Both the position numbers and the translations under genes were made by a program. Shown piece after piece: positions 24,781 to 32,452 of a stretch of DNA of 64,000 nucleotides. The notes under the pieces were generated by a model. It was not told the origin of the DNA. It did not search any database and saw nothing but the letters and a program-made list of their open reading frames with translations. The stretch spans positions 1,488,001 to 1,552,000 of the forward strand of contig NZ_CP062938.1 in assembly GCF_014898155.1 (NCBI RefSeq), written 5' to 3'. The first letter of the stretch is position 1. The number at the start of each line of letters is the position of its first letter. This stretch comes from Bifidobacterium eulemuris. Its GTDB lineage: Bacteria; Actinomycetota; Actinomycetes; Actinomycetales; Bifidobacteriaceae.

Positions 24781-25581
24781 ATGAACGATTCACCCGCCAT
24801 CGCCACCGCACCATCCAACCTGCCCGAAGACGGCGACCAGACGCAAGCCACACCGCCAACGCCGCCCTCCCAGGACGCCCAAAGCGAGCCCGTGGTGCCG
24901 CCCATCCTCTATACCAAGGATCTGCCGGGACCGCTGAGCCTCAACCGACTGTCCGAATTCGGCACGCTGCGCAAGCTCGACGAAACCGCCGGCTATTGGA
25001 GCGAACACGGCGACACCTTGTACGGACGCGCGACGATTATCGCCACCGTGACGCCCTATTCGACCGTCGCCTGCTCGTCGACCGCCGCATGGGTGTGGCT
25101 GGGCGGCGCCTTCCCGCGCACGCTTGACGTGATCTCCAAATCGCATTTCCGCTCCGTCAGCGTGGGCCGTCGTATCCGCGTGTTCAAGCGCCGCACGACG
25201 GACGACCAGGTGATGTGCATCGCCAACCTGTCGCTTACCACGCCGCAACGCACGGCCTGCGATCTGGTGATGATGCCGGAGGACCTTCCCGACCCCTTCG
25301 AAACGCACGAAACCGTCAACGCGCTGATGTCGGCCTACCGATTCAACCCCTCGGACTGTCTGAAGATCATACGTCAGCACCGCTATCACAAATTCGCCGC
25401 CCGCGCCCGCATGTTCTTCGAGTCCATGCAACGCGATCTGGTCAGCGAACCGCCCGACGCGGCGTTCGCCGGGCCGCGCGACAAGCCGTTCGATGTGGGA
25501 CTCGGCCCCTCCTGCGCCGCGGCCTCCATCCGTTCGGCGGTTCCGACGCTGCGCCCGCAGTCGATGGTGATCACGGCATGA
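24781..25581 (+). CDS. Hypothetical protein resembling AbiEi-type antitoxin/regulator
   Basis: About 266 residues from the ATG at 24781 (in-frame alternatives at 24763 and 24769). After a Pro/Thr-rich N-terminus, the core has the sequence pattern of the AbiEi-like family: SLNRLSEFGTLRKL, then TVACSSTAAWVWLGGAF, a GRRIRVFKRR strand and LTTPQRTACDLVM. Those proteins are antitoxins or DNA-binding regulators; no AbiEii-like nucleotidyltransferase toxin is nearby. Its stop overlaps the next gene's start (ATGA), so the two are translationally coupled. No good ribosome-binding site is visible for any of the starts. Function unknown. Confidence 0.7.
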   Translation: MNDSPAIATAPSNLPEDGDQTQATPPTPPSQDAQSEPVVPPILYTKDLPGPLSLNRLSEFGTLRKLDETAGYWSEHGDTLYGRATIIATVTPYSTVACSSTAAWVWLGGAFPRTLDVISKSHFRSVSVGRRIRVFKRRTTDDQVMCIANLSLTTPQRTACDLVMMPEDLPDPFETHETVNALMSAYRFNPSDCLKIIRQHRYHKFAARARMFFESMQRDLVSEPPDAAFAGPRDKPFDVGLGPSCAAASIRSAVPTLRPQSMVITA

Positions 25582-25943
25582 CGCCGCGGCGACGGACACG
25601 CCGAGCGCGCCGGCTCAGCCAGCTGCGTCACGCGCATCGGCTGCGGCGCGTCCTCGGCCAGGACGACGCACCATCGCCTGATTCCCCGCATGACGCCGCA
25701 CGGGGCGACGCGGCGATCGGACCGCCCGAACCTCCGATCATGCTGACGCCGCTGGTGGCGTGCGATCCGTCGACCGATGCGCAAGTGCTGTGGCATATCG
25801 CCCGCGAGGCGCCGGAACTGCGCCGTTGGCTGGTGGCCAATCCTCGGGCCGACGCCGAATTATTGGAGTTCGTCTCCCAGCAGGGCGGGCCGGGCGTGCG
25901 TCGGGCCTTGGAGGTGCTGCTGCGCTCGCTTGACGATGGGTAG
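25578..25943 (+). CDS. Small protein with a variant leucine-rich (LRV) repeat
   Basis: 121 residues starting in the ATGA overlap with the preceding gene. The first ~25 residues are Arg-rich. The second half reads LTPLVACDPSTDAQVLWHIA then LRRWLVANPRADAELLEFVS, which fits two units of the variant leucine-rich repeat (x-P-x-x-x-x-x-A-N-P-x-x-x-x-x-x-L). Comparable LRV segments are common in bifidobacterial proteins of unknown role. It may bind a protein partner together with the AbiEi-like product. Confidence 0.65.
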   Translation: MTPRRRTRRARRLSQLRHAHRLRRVLGQDDAPSPDSPHDAARGDAAIGPPEPPIMLTPLVACDPSTDAQVLWHIAREAPELRRWLVANPRADAELLEFVSQQGGPGVRRALEVLLRSLDDG

Positions 25944-25963
25944 GCACTGGCCGGCCAACCGCC

Positions 25964-26878
25964 TCAGCCTTTGAGTTTCAGCACCGCCGCATACACCTGC
26001 TTGCGGTTGGCGAGGCTGCCGCCCGGGTTGGGATGCTCCTCGACGACCTGCGTGATCGCCTCTTTGATGCGCAAGCCGTCCTCCAGCGCGCGGTCGATGG
26101 CCAGCACGGCCATATCCTCAACGGATAGCGAGGCGGGAGCGGCGGCCTGAGCCTCCTCATCGGACGCGCCGCCGACCACCAGCACCATCTCGCCGCGCGG
26201 CGGATCGGCGATCACGGTGTCGCGGATCTGCGCGACGGAGCCGCGGCGCACCTCCTCGTATTCCTTGGTCAGCTCGCGGCACAGCGCCATCGGGCGGTCC
26301 GGACCGAAGCCCTCCAACAGATCGTCCATCGCGTCGGCGATGCGGTGGGGCGTCTCATAGAAGACGATGGTGCGGCGCTCGCCTTGCAAAGCGCGCAGAT
26401 GCTGCATGCGTTCGGCATGCTTGCGCGGCAGAAAGCCCTCGTAACAGAAGCGGTCGGTCGGCAGTCCGGACAGGGCGAGCGCGTCGAGCACCGCGGAGGG
26501 GCCGGGCGCGCAGGTGACGGGCAGGCCGCGTTCGATGGCGCGGCGCACGATTGCAAGCCCCGGATCGTTGATGGTGGGCATGCCCGCGTCGGAGACGACC
26601 AGAACGGTCGCGCCCGACTCCACTTGGTCGAGCAGCCCGTCGGATTTGTCGCGCTCGTTGTGGTCGTGGTAGGCGACGACATGGCCGTTCACATGCACGC
26701 CGAGCCGGTTCGCAAGGTCGAAAAGACGGCGGGTGTCCTCCGCCGCGATGATATCCGCGCGTTCCAGCAGGGCTTTGAGCCGCTCGGAGGCGTCGGACGA
26801 GTTGCCGATCGGCGTGGCCGCAAGCACCACGGTTCCTTGGGGGATGGTGGTCGTTTGGTCGTCGTGTTCCATCGTCAT
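25964..26878 (-). CDS. rsmI: 16S rRNA (cytidine(1402)-2'-O)-methyltransferase
   Basis: 304 residues of the tetrapyrrole-methylase fold: VLAATPIGN near the start, AEDTRR, SDAGMPTINDPG (SAM-binding loop), CAPGPSAVLDALALSG and FYETPHRI. RsmI 2'-O-methylates C1402 in the ribosomal P site. I took the ATG at 26878 (MTMEHDD); ATGs at 26872 and 26896 are also possible. It faces away from the GH94 operon. Confidence 0.93.
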   Translation of the reverse strand: MTMEHDDQTTTIPQGTVVLAATPIGNSSDASERLKALLERADIIAAEDTRRLFDLANRLGVHVNGHVVAYHDHNERDKSDGLLDQVESGATVLVVSDAGMPTINDPGLAIVRRAIERGLPVTCAPGPSAVLDALALSGLPTDRFCYEGFLPRKHAERMQHLRALQGERRTIVFYETPHRIADAMDDLLEGFGPDRPMALCRELTKEYEEVRRGSVAQIRDTVIADPPRGEMVLVVGGASDEEAQAAAPASLSVEDMAVLAIDRALEDGLRIKEAITQVVEEHPNPGGSLANRKQVYAAVLKLKG

Positions 26879-27123
26879 ACGCCCAGTATCCCCCATGCCC
26901 GGCACAACCGGCTTCGCACGGACCTTTCCCAAAGCGGGCGTCGTGCGACTTTTCCGAACAGGTATGCAACAATCGAACATCGCGCGTTTTGGCGACTTTG
27001 CGCCATTCCTTCGATTGTCGTGTTCGTTTTGGCCTTACAAAAGGGTCGCACGGACGGTGCGGCCCACCTCATTCGTGCGTTCGCCCACCCCGGGCGAACA
27101 CCCGGACCCCACGCGTCACGCCT

Positions 27124-27147
27124 CTTATTTATAACTTTATAAATAGA
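27124..27147. promoter_or_regulatory. 24-bp AT-rich palindromic operator, site 1 (GH94 operon)
   Basis: Left half CTTATTTATAAC, right half TTTATAAATAGA (near-perfect dyad). A TATACT box starts 6 bp after it. It shares most positions with the sites at 41295 and 49769. Candidate regulator: the TetR protein encoded at the end of this operon. Confidence 0.8.
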
Positions 27148-27152
27148 TGTGT

Positions 27153-27158
27153 TATACT
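27153..27158 (+). promoter_or_regulatory. Probable -10 element of the GH94 operon
   Basis: TATACT follows the operator by five bases and lies 51 bp before the GH94 start. The same TATACT follows the plus-strand side of the 49769 operator by four bases (49797-49802). No clear -35 box; the operator occupies that place. Confidence 0.5.
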
Positions 27159-27208
27159 GAATATATCCACACATAACAGACGCAATGAAGCAGCCTGAAA
27201 GGACGACG

Positions 27209-29716
27209 ATGCAGTACGGCCACTTTGACGACGCAGCGCGCGAATACGTGATCGAAACCCCAGCCACCCCGCTCCCCTGGATCAACTATCTCGGCAACGA
27301 GGACTTCTTCTCGCTGATCTCGAACACCGGCGGCGGCTACTCGTTCTACAAAGACGCCAAACTCCGCCGCATCACCCGTTACCGCTACAACAACGTGCCC
27401 TCGGACACCGGCGCGCGCTCCTATTATCTGACGCTGATGGGCGGCGACGGCGACGAGCCCGCGCCGCTCGACACCTGGTCGCCCACCTTCCTTCCGACCA
27501 AAACCCCGCTCGACTCCTACCGCTGCCGCCAGGGCATCGGATACACCGTGTTCGAGGCGAGCCGGAACGGCATCGAATCCTCCCTCACCGCGTTCGTGCC
27601 GCTGCGCACTTCCGCGGAGGTCAACAAACTCACCCTGACCAACACCACCGACGAGACCCGCGTCATCGACGTGACGGGCGCGGTGGAATGGTGCCTGTGG
27701 AACGCGGTCGACGATTCGACGAATTTCCAGCGCAACCTCTCGACCGGCGAGGTCGAGGTGGAACGTCGCGCCGACTCGACCCTGCTCTACCACAAAACCG
27801 AGTTCAAGGAGCGTCGCAACCATTACGCCTTCTTCGCCGTGAACCGCCCGACCATCGGATTCGACACCAGCCGCGACGAGTTCCTGGGCCAGTTCAACGG
27901 ATGGGACAGCCCGCAGGTGATCGCGCAGGGCAAGGCGTATGATTCCGTGGCGCATGGCTGGTATCCGATTGCCGCGAACCGCGTGCGCGTCACGCTCGCC
28001 CCCGGCGCCAGCGAGACGCTGGTGTTCACCCTCGGCTACATCGAGGTGCCGAACGAGAACAAGTGGGAGGATCCCACCGATCCCGCCAAGGTCGGCATCA
28101 TCAACAAAACCCCCGCGCACGAGCTGTTCTCCCGACTGGCCACCACCGAACTCGTGGATGCCGCGCTGGCGGAGCTCAACGCCTACTGGAACGATCTGCT
28201 CGGCATCTACAACGTGGAGTCCGGCAACGACAAGCTCGACCGCATGGTCAATATCTGGCACCAATACCAGTGCATGGTCACCTTCAACATGTCCCGCTCC
28301 GCCTCGTACTACGAATCCGGCATGGGCCGCGGCATGGGCTTCCGCGATTCCAACCAGGATCTGCTCGGCTTCGTGCATCTGGTGCCGCAACGCGCGCGCG
28401 AACGCATCATCGACATCGCCTCCACCCAGATGGAGGACGGCTCGGCATGGCACCAGTACCAGCCTCTGACCAAAAAGGGCAACGCCGACATCGGCGGCGG
28501 CTTCAACGACGACCCGCTGTGGCTGGTCGCCGGCGTGTACGCGTACATCGCCGAAACCGGCGACGCCGGCATCCTCGCCGAACCGGTGCCGTTCAACAAC
28601 GTCGAAGGCTCCGAGAAGCCGCTGCTGGAGCACCTGCGCCGCTCCGTGAACTACACGATCGACCACCTCGGCCCCCACGGCCTGCCGCTGATCGGACGCG
28701 CGGACTGGAACGACTGCCTGAACCTCAACTGCTTCTCATCCACGCCGGGCGAAAGCTTCCAAACGGTGGAGAACAACGACACCGGCATCGCCGAATCCGT
28801 GTTCATCGGCGGCATGTTCGTGCTCTACGGCGGCCAGTACGCCGACATCCTCGAACGCCACGGCGTCCAGGCCGGCATGGGCGAGGCCGAAGCCGCCGCC
28901 GAAGCCGAATCCATCCGCGCCGCCGTCGCCGACATGACCGCCGCCGTGGAATCCTCCGGCTGGGACGGCGAGTGGTTCCTGCGCGCCTGGGACGCCTACT
29001 CGCGCCCCGTGGGCACCCATGCCGACACCGAGGGCCAGATCTACATCGAGCCGCAGGGCATGTGCGTGATGGCCGGCATCGGCCTCGACAACGGCAAGGC
29101 GCAGAAGGCGCTGGCCTCCGTCAAGGACCGCCTCACCTGCGACTGGGGCACCGCGATCCTCGCCCCCGCCTACTCCACCTACCGCATCGAGCTGGGCGAG
29201 ATCAGCACCTATCCGCGCGGATACAAGGAGAACGGCGGCATCTTCTGCCACAACAACCCGTGGATCTCCATCGCCAACGCGCTCGCCGGCAACGACGAGG
29301 AGGCCTTCGCCGTCTACACGCGTAACTGCCCGGCCTGGCTGGAGGACAAGTCCGAAATCCGCCGCGTGGAGCCGTATGTCTACTGCCAGATGGTCGCGGG
29401 CCCCGAGTCTCCGACGCCGGGCGAAGGCAAGAACTCCTGGCTGACCGGCACCGCCGCATGGACCTTCGTGGACGTTTCGCAGTATCTGCTCGGCGTGCGG
29501 CCCACGCTTGACGGTCTCGTCGTCGAGCCGCATCTGCCGCAGGAGTTCGATAAGCTCACCGTCACGCGCACCTACCGCGGCGCCACCTACCGCATCGCCA
29601 TGCGCCGCACCGGCGAGCGCACGCTGAGCGTGGACGGCCACCGGATCGACGGTTCGGTCATTCCGGCGCAGACCAACGCGAACGGTAGTATCGTGGACGT
29701 TCAGGTCACGTTCTAG
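27209..29716 (+). CDS. GH94 cellobiose phosphorylase-type enzyme
   Basis: 835 residues without signal peptide. GH94 hallmarks: an N-terminal beta-sandwich with YLGNEDFFSLISNTGGGYSF and RYRYNNVPSD, an (alpha/alpha)6 barrel, and the general-acid motif RADWNDCLNL (Asp499, Asp502). It then shows RVEPYVYCQMVAG and the GTAAWTF segment that follows the phosphate-binding region. These enzymes phosphorolyse beta-glucosides inside the cell to alpha-glucose-1-phosphate plus glucose. Cellobiose is the most likely substrate; cellodextrin or laminaribiose cannot be excluded. The ATG at 27209 (MQYGHFDD) has AAAGGA upstream. It leads an operon with an esterase and a TetR regulator. Confidence 0.9.
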   Translation: MQYGHFDDAAREYVIETPATPLPWINYLGNEDFFSLISNTGGGYSFYKDAKLRRITRYRYNNVPSDTGARSYYLTLMGGDGDEPAPLDTWSPTFLPTKTPLDSYRCRQGIGYTVFEASRNGIESSLTAFVPLRTSAEVNKLTLTNTTDETRVIDVTGAVEWCLWNAVDDSTNFQRNLSTGEVEVERRADSTLLYHKTEFKERRNHYAFFAVNRPTIGFDTSRDEFLGQFNGWDSPQVIAQGKAYDSVAHGWYPIAANRVRVTLAPGASETLVFTLGYIEVPNENKWEDPTDPAKVGIINKTPAHELFSRLATTELVDAALAELNAYWNDLLGIYNVESGNDKLDRMVNIWHQYQCMVTFNMSRSASYYESGMGRGMGFRDSNQDLLGFVHLVPQRARERIIDIASTQMEDGSAWHQYQPLTKKGNADIGGGFNDDPLWLVAGVYAYIAETGDAGILAEPVPFNNVEGSEKPLLEHLRRSVNYTIDHLGPHGLPLIGRADWNDCLNLNCFSSTPGESFQTVENNDTGIAESVFIGGMFVLYGGQYADILERHGVQAGMGEAEAAAEAESIRAAVADMTAAVESSGWDGEWFLRAWDAYSRPVGTHADTEGQIYIEPQGMCVMAGIGLDNGKAQKALASVKDRLTCDWGTAILAPAYSTYRIELGEISTYPRGYKENGGIFCHNNPWISIANALAGNDEEAFAVYTRNCPAWLEDKSEIRRVEPYVYCQMVAGPESPTPGEGKNSWLTGTAAWTFVDVSQYLLGVRPTLDGLVVEPHLPQEFDKLTVTRTYRGATYRIAMRRTGERTLSVDGHRIDGSVIPAQTNANGSIVDVQVTF

Positions 29717-29763
29717 TTCTAATACGGCCGGACCAGCGGCATATCAACGAGGAGCCATAGATC

Positions 29764-30594
29764 ATGCGATATTTCGAACGCGCCATCACCGGCATCGACG
29801 GCAGCGAGGCGCTGCTCGTCGGCTACTGCATCGACAACAGCCCGGAGGTGGATCCGAACCGCCGACGCCCGTCGGTGCTGGTCGTTCCCGGAGGCGGCTA
29901 TGCGATGACCTCCGACCGCGAGGCCGAGCCGATCGCGCTCAAGTTCGTCGCCGCCGGATGCAACGCGTTCGTCCTGCGCTATTCGGTGGCGCCCAGCCTC
30001 TATCCCACGGCGCTGGTCGAGGCCGCCGAGGCGATGCGTCTGATCCGCGCGAACGCGGATGAATGGCATGTGGATCCGGGCAAGGTGGCGGTGATCGGCT
30101 TCTCCGCCGGCGGCCACCTCGCCGCCAATCTCGCCACCACCGCCGGAGACGACGACCTGCGCGCGCAGGGCTATGATCCGGACGCCGTCCGTCCGAACGC
30201 GCTGATGCTCGCCTATCCGGTGGTCACCTCCGGCCCGTTCGCCCATCGCGGCAGCTTCGAAATGGTGCTCGGCGAGCGCCAGAACGATCCGGCCGCGCTG
30301 GAGGCGCTGTCCATCGAGAAGCATATCGATGCGAAGACGCCGCCGGTGTTCGTCTGGCATACGATGACCGACGACACGGTGCCGGTGGAGAACACGCTGC
30401 TGCTGATCCAGGCGTGCAAGGCCGCGGGCGTGAGCGTCGAGGCGCATCTGTTCCCCGAAGGCGGGCATGGTCTGGCGCTGGGCACCGAGGAGACCGCGTG
30501 GGGAGGCCAGGGCAACGTCTTCCCCTGCGTCCAGGTGTGGCCCACCCTGGCGGCGGACTGGTTGGCGCGCACCTTCGACGGGGCCGCCAGATAG
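29764..30594 (+). CDS. Alpha/beta-hydrolase, acetyl-esterase-like
   Basis: 276 residues, cytoplasmic. The oxyanion loop VVPGGGYAM, the nucleophile elbow GFSAGGH (Ser114), the acid region TDDTVPVENT and the catalytic His in FPEGGHGLAL give a complete triad. The pattern resembles small carbohydrate esterases of the BD-FAE/acetyl-xylan-esterase group. It lies 47 bp after GH94 in the same operon. In context it would remove acetyl groups from imported hemicellulose oligosaccharides; the substrate is inferred. Confidence 0.85.
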   Translation: MRYFERAITGIDGSEALLVGYCIDNSPEVDPNRRRPSVLVVPGGGYAMTSDREAEPIALKFVAAGCNAFVLRYSVAPSLYPTALVEAAEAMRLIRANADEWHVDPGKVAVIGFSAGGHLAANLATTAGDDDLRAQGYDPDAVRPNALMLAYPVVTSGPFAHRGSFEMVLGERQNDPAALEALSIEKHIDAKTPPVFVWHTMTDDTVPVENTLLLIQACKAAGVSVEAHLFPEGGHGLALGTEETAWGGQGNVFPCVQVWPTLAADWLARTFDGAAR

Positions 30595-30627
30595 CATCAT
30601 CCCTCACCTATTCACAAGGAGTTGGCA

Positions 30628-31422
30628 ATGGTCGTCGCCGCTTGGAACGGATTCCTCGACGAGGGAACGAATCGTCCGTCGGCGTCGCGCACCGCCGTCA
30701 ACACGGTGGCGCGCGACGTCTCCGCGGGCAAAACCTTCGAGAAGCGCAAGCGCATGACCCCCGAGGAGCGGCATCTGCAGATCCTCGAGGCCGCGACGAA
30801 GGTCATCGCCGAAAAGGGCTTCTGGGGCATGGCCCTGCAGGATATCGCCGACGAGATCGGCATCACCGAGGCGGCGCTGTACCATTACATCCGATCCAAG
30901 GACGATCTGCTGCGCATGGTGCTCGCCGAGGGCTACGACACTCCGGACGCGGACGAGTTCAACGCCTCGTCGGCCACGCTCACCGACTGCGACGGGCATC
31001 GCGTCATGTTCTACCCGCGCTACTGCCTGAACATCGTGCTCTACAACGTGCAGCGTCCGGAATTGGTGCGCCTGTTCTCCACGCTGAACGGCGAGGGTCT
31101 GACGCCCGATCATCCCGCCCATGAGTTCTTCGTCGGCCGCCACCAGCGCAACTGGGAGCTGGTGCGTTCGATGGATTGGGCGCTGCCGGACAGTTTCGAT
31201 CTGGAACGCTTCTACCATATGCACACGCTCGCCATGTCGGCGATGGACGGCCTGCAATACCGCTGGCTGGCGGACAACGCCTTCGATCTGCTCGAGGAGT
31301 GGATTCACTTCTCCGACGAGCTGTTCCCTCCACGCGAATGGGAGGGACTGCGCGATCCGGACGAATACGACGCCGATTCAGGCCGCTGCCTTCTGCCGTT
31401 TACGCTTCGTTCGCGTTCGTGA
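30628..31422 (+). CDS. TetR-family regulator of the GH94/xyloglucan locus
   Basis: 264 residues. The HTH (QDIADEIGITEAALYHYI then RSKDDLL) sits around residues 65-95 because of an unusual ~45-residue N-terminal extension. AAGGAG at 30615-30620 precedes the ATG at 30628. It is the third gene of the GH94 operon, whose promoter carries one of the three shared 24-bp palindromes, making it the best candidate for autoregulation and for control of all three sites. The 3' end overlaps the convergent ROK gene by 23 bp. Confidence 0.88.
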   Translation: MVVAAWNGFLDEGTNRPSASRTAVNTVARDVSAGKTFEKRKRMTPEERHLQILEAATKVIAEKGFWGMALQDIADEIGITEAALYHYIRSKDDLLRMVLAEGYDTPDADEFNASSATLTDCDGHRVMFYPRYCLNIVLYNVQRPELVRLFSTLNGEGLTPDHPAHEFFVGRHQRNWELVRSMDWALPDSFDLERFYHMHTLAMSAMDGLQYRWLADNAFDLLEEWIHFSDELFPPREWEGLRDPDEYDADSGRCLLPFTLRSRS

Positions 31423-32302
31423 CCTCGTCCATGAACGCGTGGTAGGCGCCGATCAGACCGGCGTTGCCCGAGTGGCGGCAGCGTTTGACCGGCGTGCGGA
31501 AGTCCTTCCAGTTGGGGATGCGCCCCAAGGCCTCCCGCACCAGAGGGAGCAGCGTCACCTCGCGGCTGATCGCGCCGCCCAACAACACGCATTCGGGATC
31601 GGTCGCGGCCACGATATTGAAAATGCCGACCGCGAGATAATCCGCCCACCGTTCCACCACCGCGCGCACGTCGGGCTCGTCCAGACGGCGGAACAGGGAA
31701 CTGGGCACCACCGACTCCTCGGGCACGTCGAATTCGTCGGCGTACATCTGCTTGAGTTTGGACATCGACGCGTAGTCGTGCAGATTGCTGAAACCGCCGG
31801 TATCGTAGTTGATCATCATCATGCCGAATTCGCCGGCGCGCCAGTCGCGTCCGCGATGGATGCGCCCGTCGACGAACATGGCCCCGCCGATGCCGGTGTC
31901 GATGGCGATCAGCACGAAATCCTGCAGTTTCTTCGCGTTGCCGCTTCTTTTCTCCGCGATGGCCGCGCAGTTCGCGTCGTTCTCCAGCCATACGGGCAAC
32001 GGTTCATCCAGATAGTTGTTGAGTTCGTCGCCGATGGCGTGCCGGTACAGCAGCGGCAGCGGTCCGGCGGTGACGGCGCGCTGACGGGCGGTGTCGACGA
32101 ATCCGGGGAAGCTGACGGCCACGCCGTCGATCGGCCCGTCCTGCGATTTCACCACGTCGGCCAGGGCACGGTAGAAGGATTCCGTGCTGTCCACCGGCGT
32201 GGGGATGGTGCCGGGCAGCCCCTGCTTCCCATCCTCGAACAGCGAATACCGGATGAAATGCAGTCCCACATCAAACGCAAGCACGCGTGACGTCTCGACC
32301 AT
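31400..32302 (-). CDS. ROK-family protein (sugar-kinase-like, no HTH)
   Basis: 300 residues beginning directly with the ATPase phosphate loop (LAFDVGLHFIRYS), so there is no N-terminal DNA-binding domain as in NagC/Mlc. WLENDANCAAIAE and IDTGIGGAMFVDG are standard ROK segments. The usual GE-x-GH and C-x-C-G-x-x-G-C zinc motif is missing: the protein has GEFGMMM and, further on, SNLHDYASM. It may be a zinc-free hexokinase/glucokinase acting on glucose or galactose released by the locus, or a ligand-binding regulator partner. A 32-bp palindrome precedes it. Confidence 0.82.
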   Translation of the reverse strand: MVETSRVLAFDVGLHFIRYSLFEDGKQGLPGTIPTPVDSTESFYRALADVVKSQDGPIDGVAVSFPGFVDTARQRAVTAGPLPLLYRHAIGDELNNYLDEPLPVWLENDANCAAIAEKRSGNAKKLQDFVLIAIDTGIGGAMFVDGRIHRGRDWRAGEFGMMMINYDTGGFSNLHDYASMSKLKQMYADEFDVPEESVVPSSLFRRLDEPDVRAVVERWADYLAVGIFNIVAATDPECVLLGGAISREVTLLPLVREALGRIPNWKDFRTPVKRCRHSGNAGLIGAYHAFMDEVTNANEA

Positions 32303-32315
32303 CGCCCCTCTCTTC

Positions 32316-32347
32316 CTTATCGAGTTATTTAACTATAACTCAATAAG
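32316..32347. promoter_or_regulatory. 32-bp near-perfect palindrome upstream of the ROK gene
   Basis: Arms CTTATCGAGTTAT and ATAACTCAATAAG (one mismatch) around TTAACT, 14 bp before the ROK start codon. AT-rich and positioned as an operator. The outer CTTAT/ATAAG is shared with the 24-bp operator family, but the inner part differs. Confidence 0.65.
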
Positions 32348-32354
32348 GCCCCGG

Positions 32355-32430
32355 CCGCCGCGTTCGGACAAGCCCGAACGCGGCGGAGCCGAAGGACCCC
32401 ACGCCATCGGCATGGAATCCTTCGGCTCCG
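32355..32430 (-). terminator. Double hairpin after the first solute-binding-protein gene
   Basis: Two 13-bp perfect stems: CGGAGCCGAAGGA/TCCTTCGGCTCCG (32384-32430) and CCGCCGCGTTCGG/CCGAACGCGGCGG (32355-32386). They share three bases, so they can compete. No T-tract; transcription may partly continue into the ROK gene. Confidence 0.65.
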
Positions 32431-32452
32431 GCGAGGAGGCACCCGCCAGCTC

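Larger units (their letters stand above)
26879..27208. other. Intergenic region upstream of the GH94 operon
   Basis: 330 bp with no gene. It includes an 8-bp GTTCGCCC/GGGCGAAC hairpin (27078-27098), an inverted repeat CAATCGAA...TTCGATTG around 26970-27020, the 24-bp operator at 27124-27147 and a TATACT -10-like box at 27153-27158. Confidence 0.6.
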
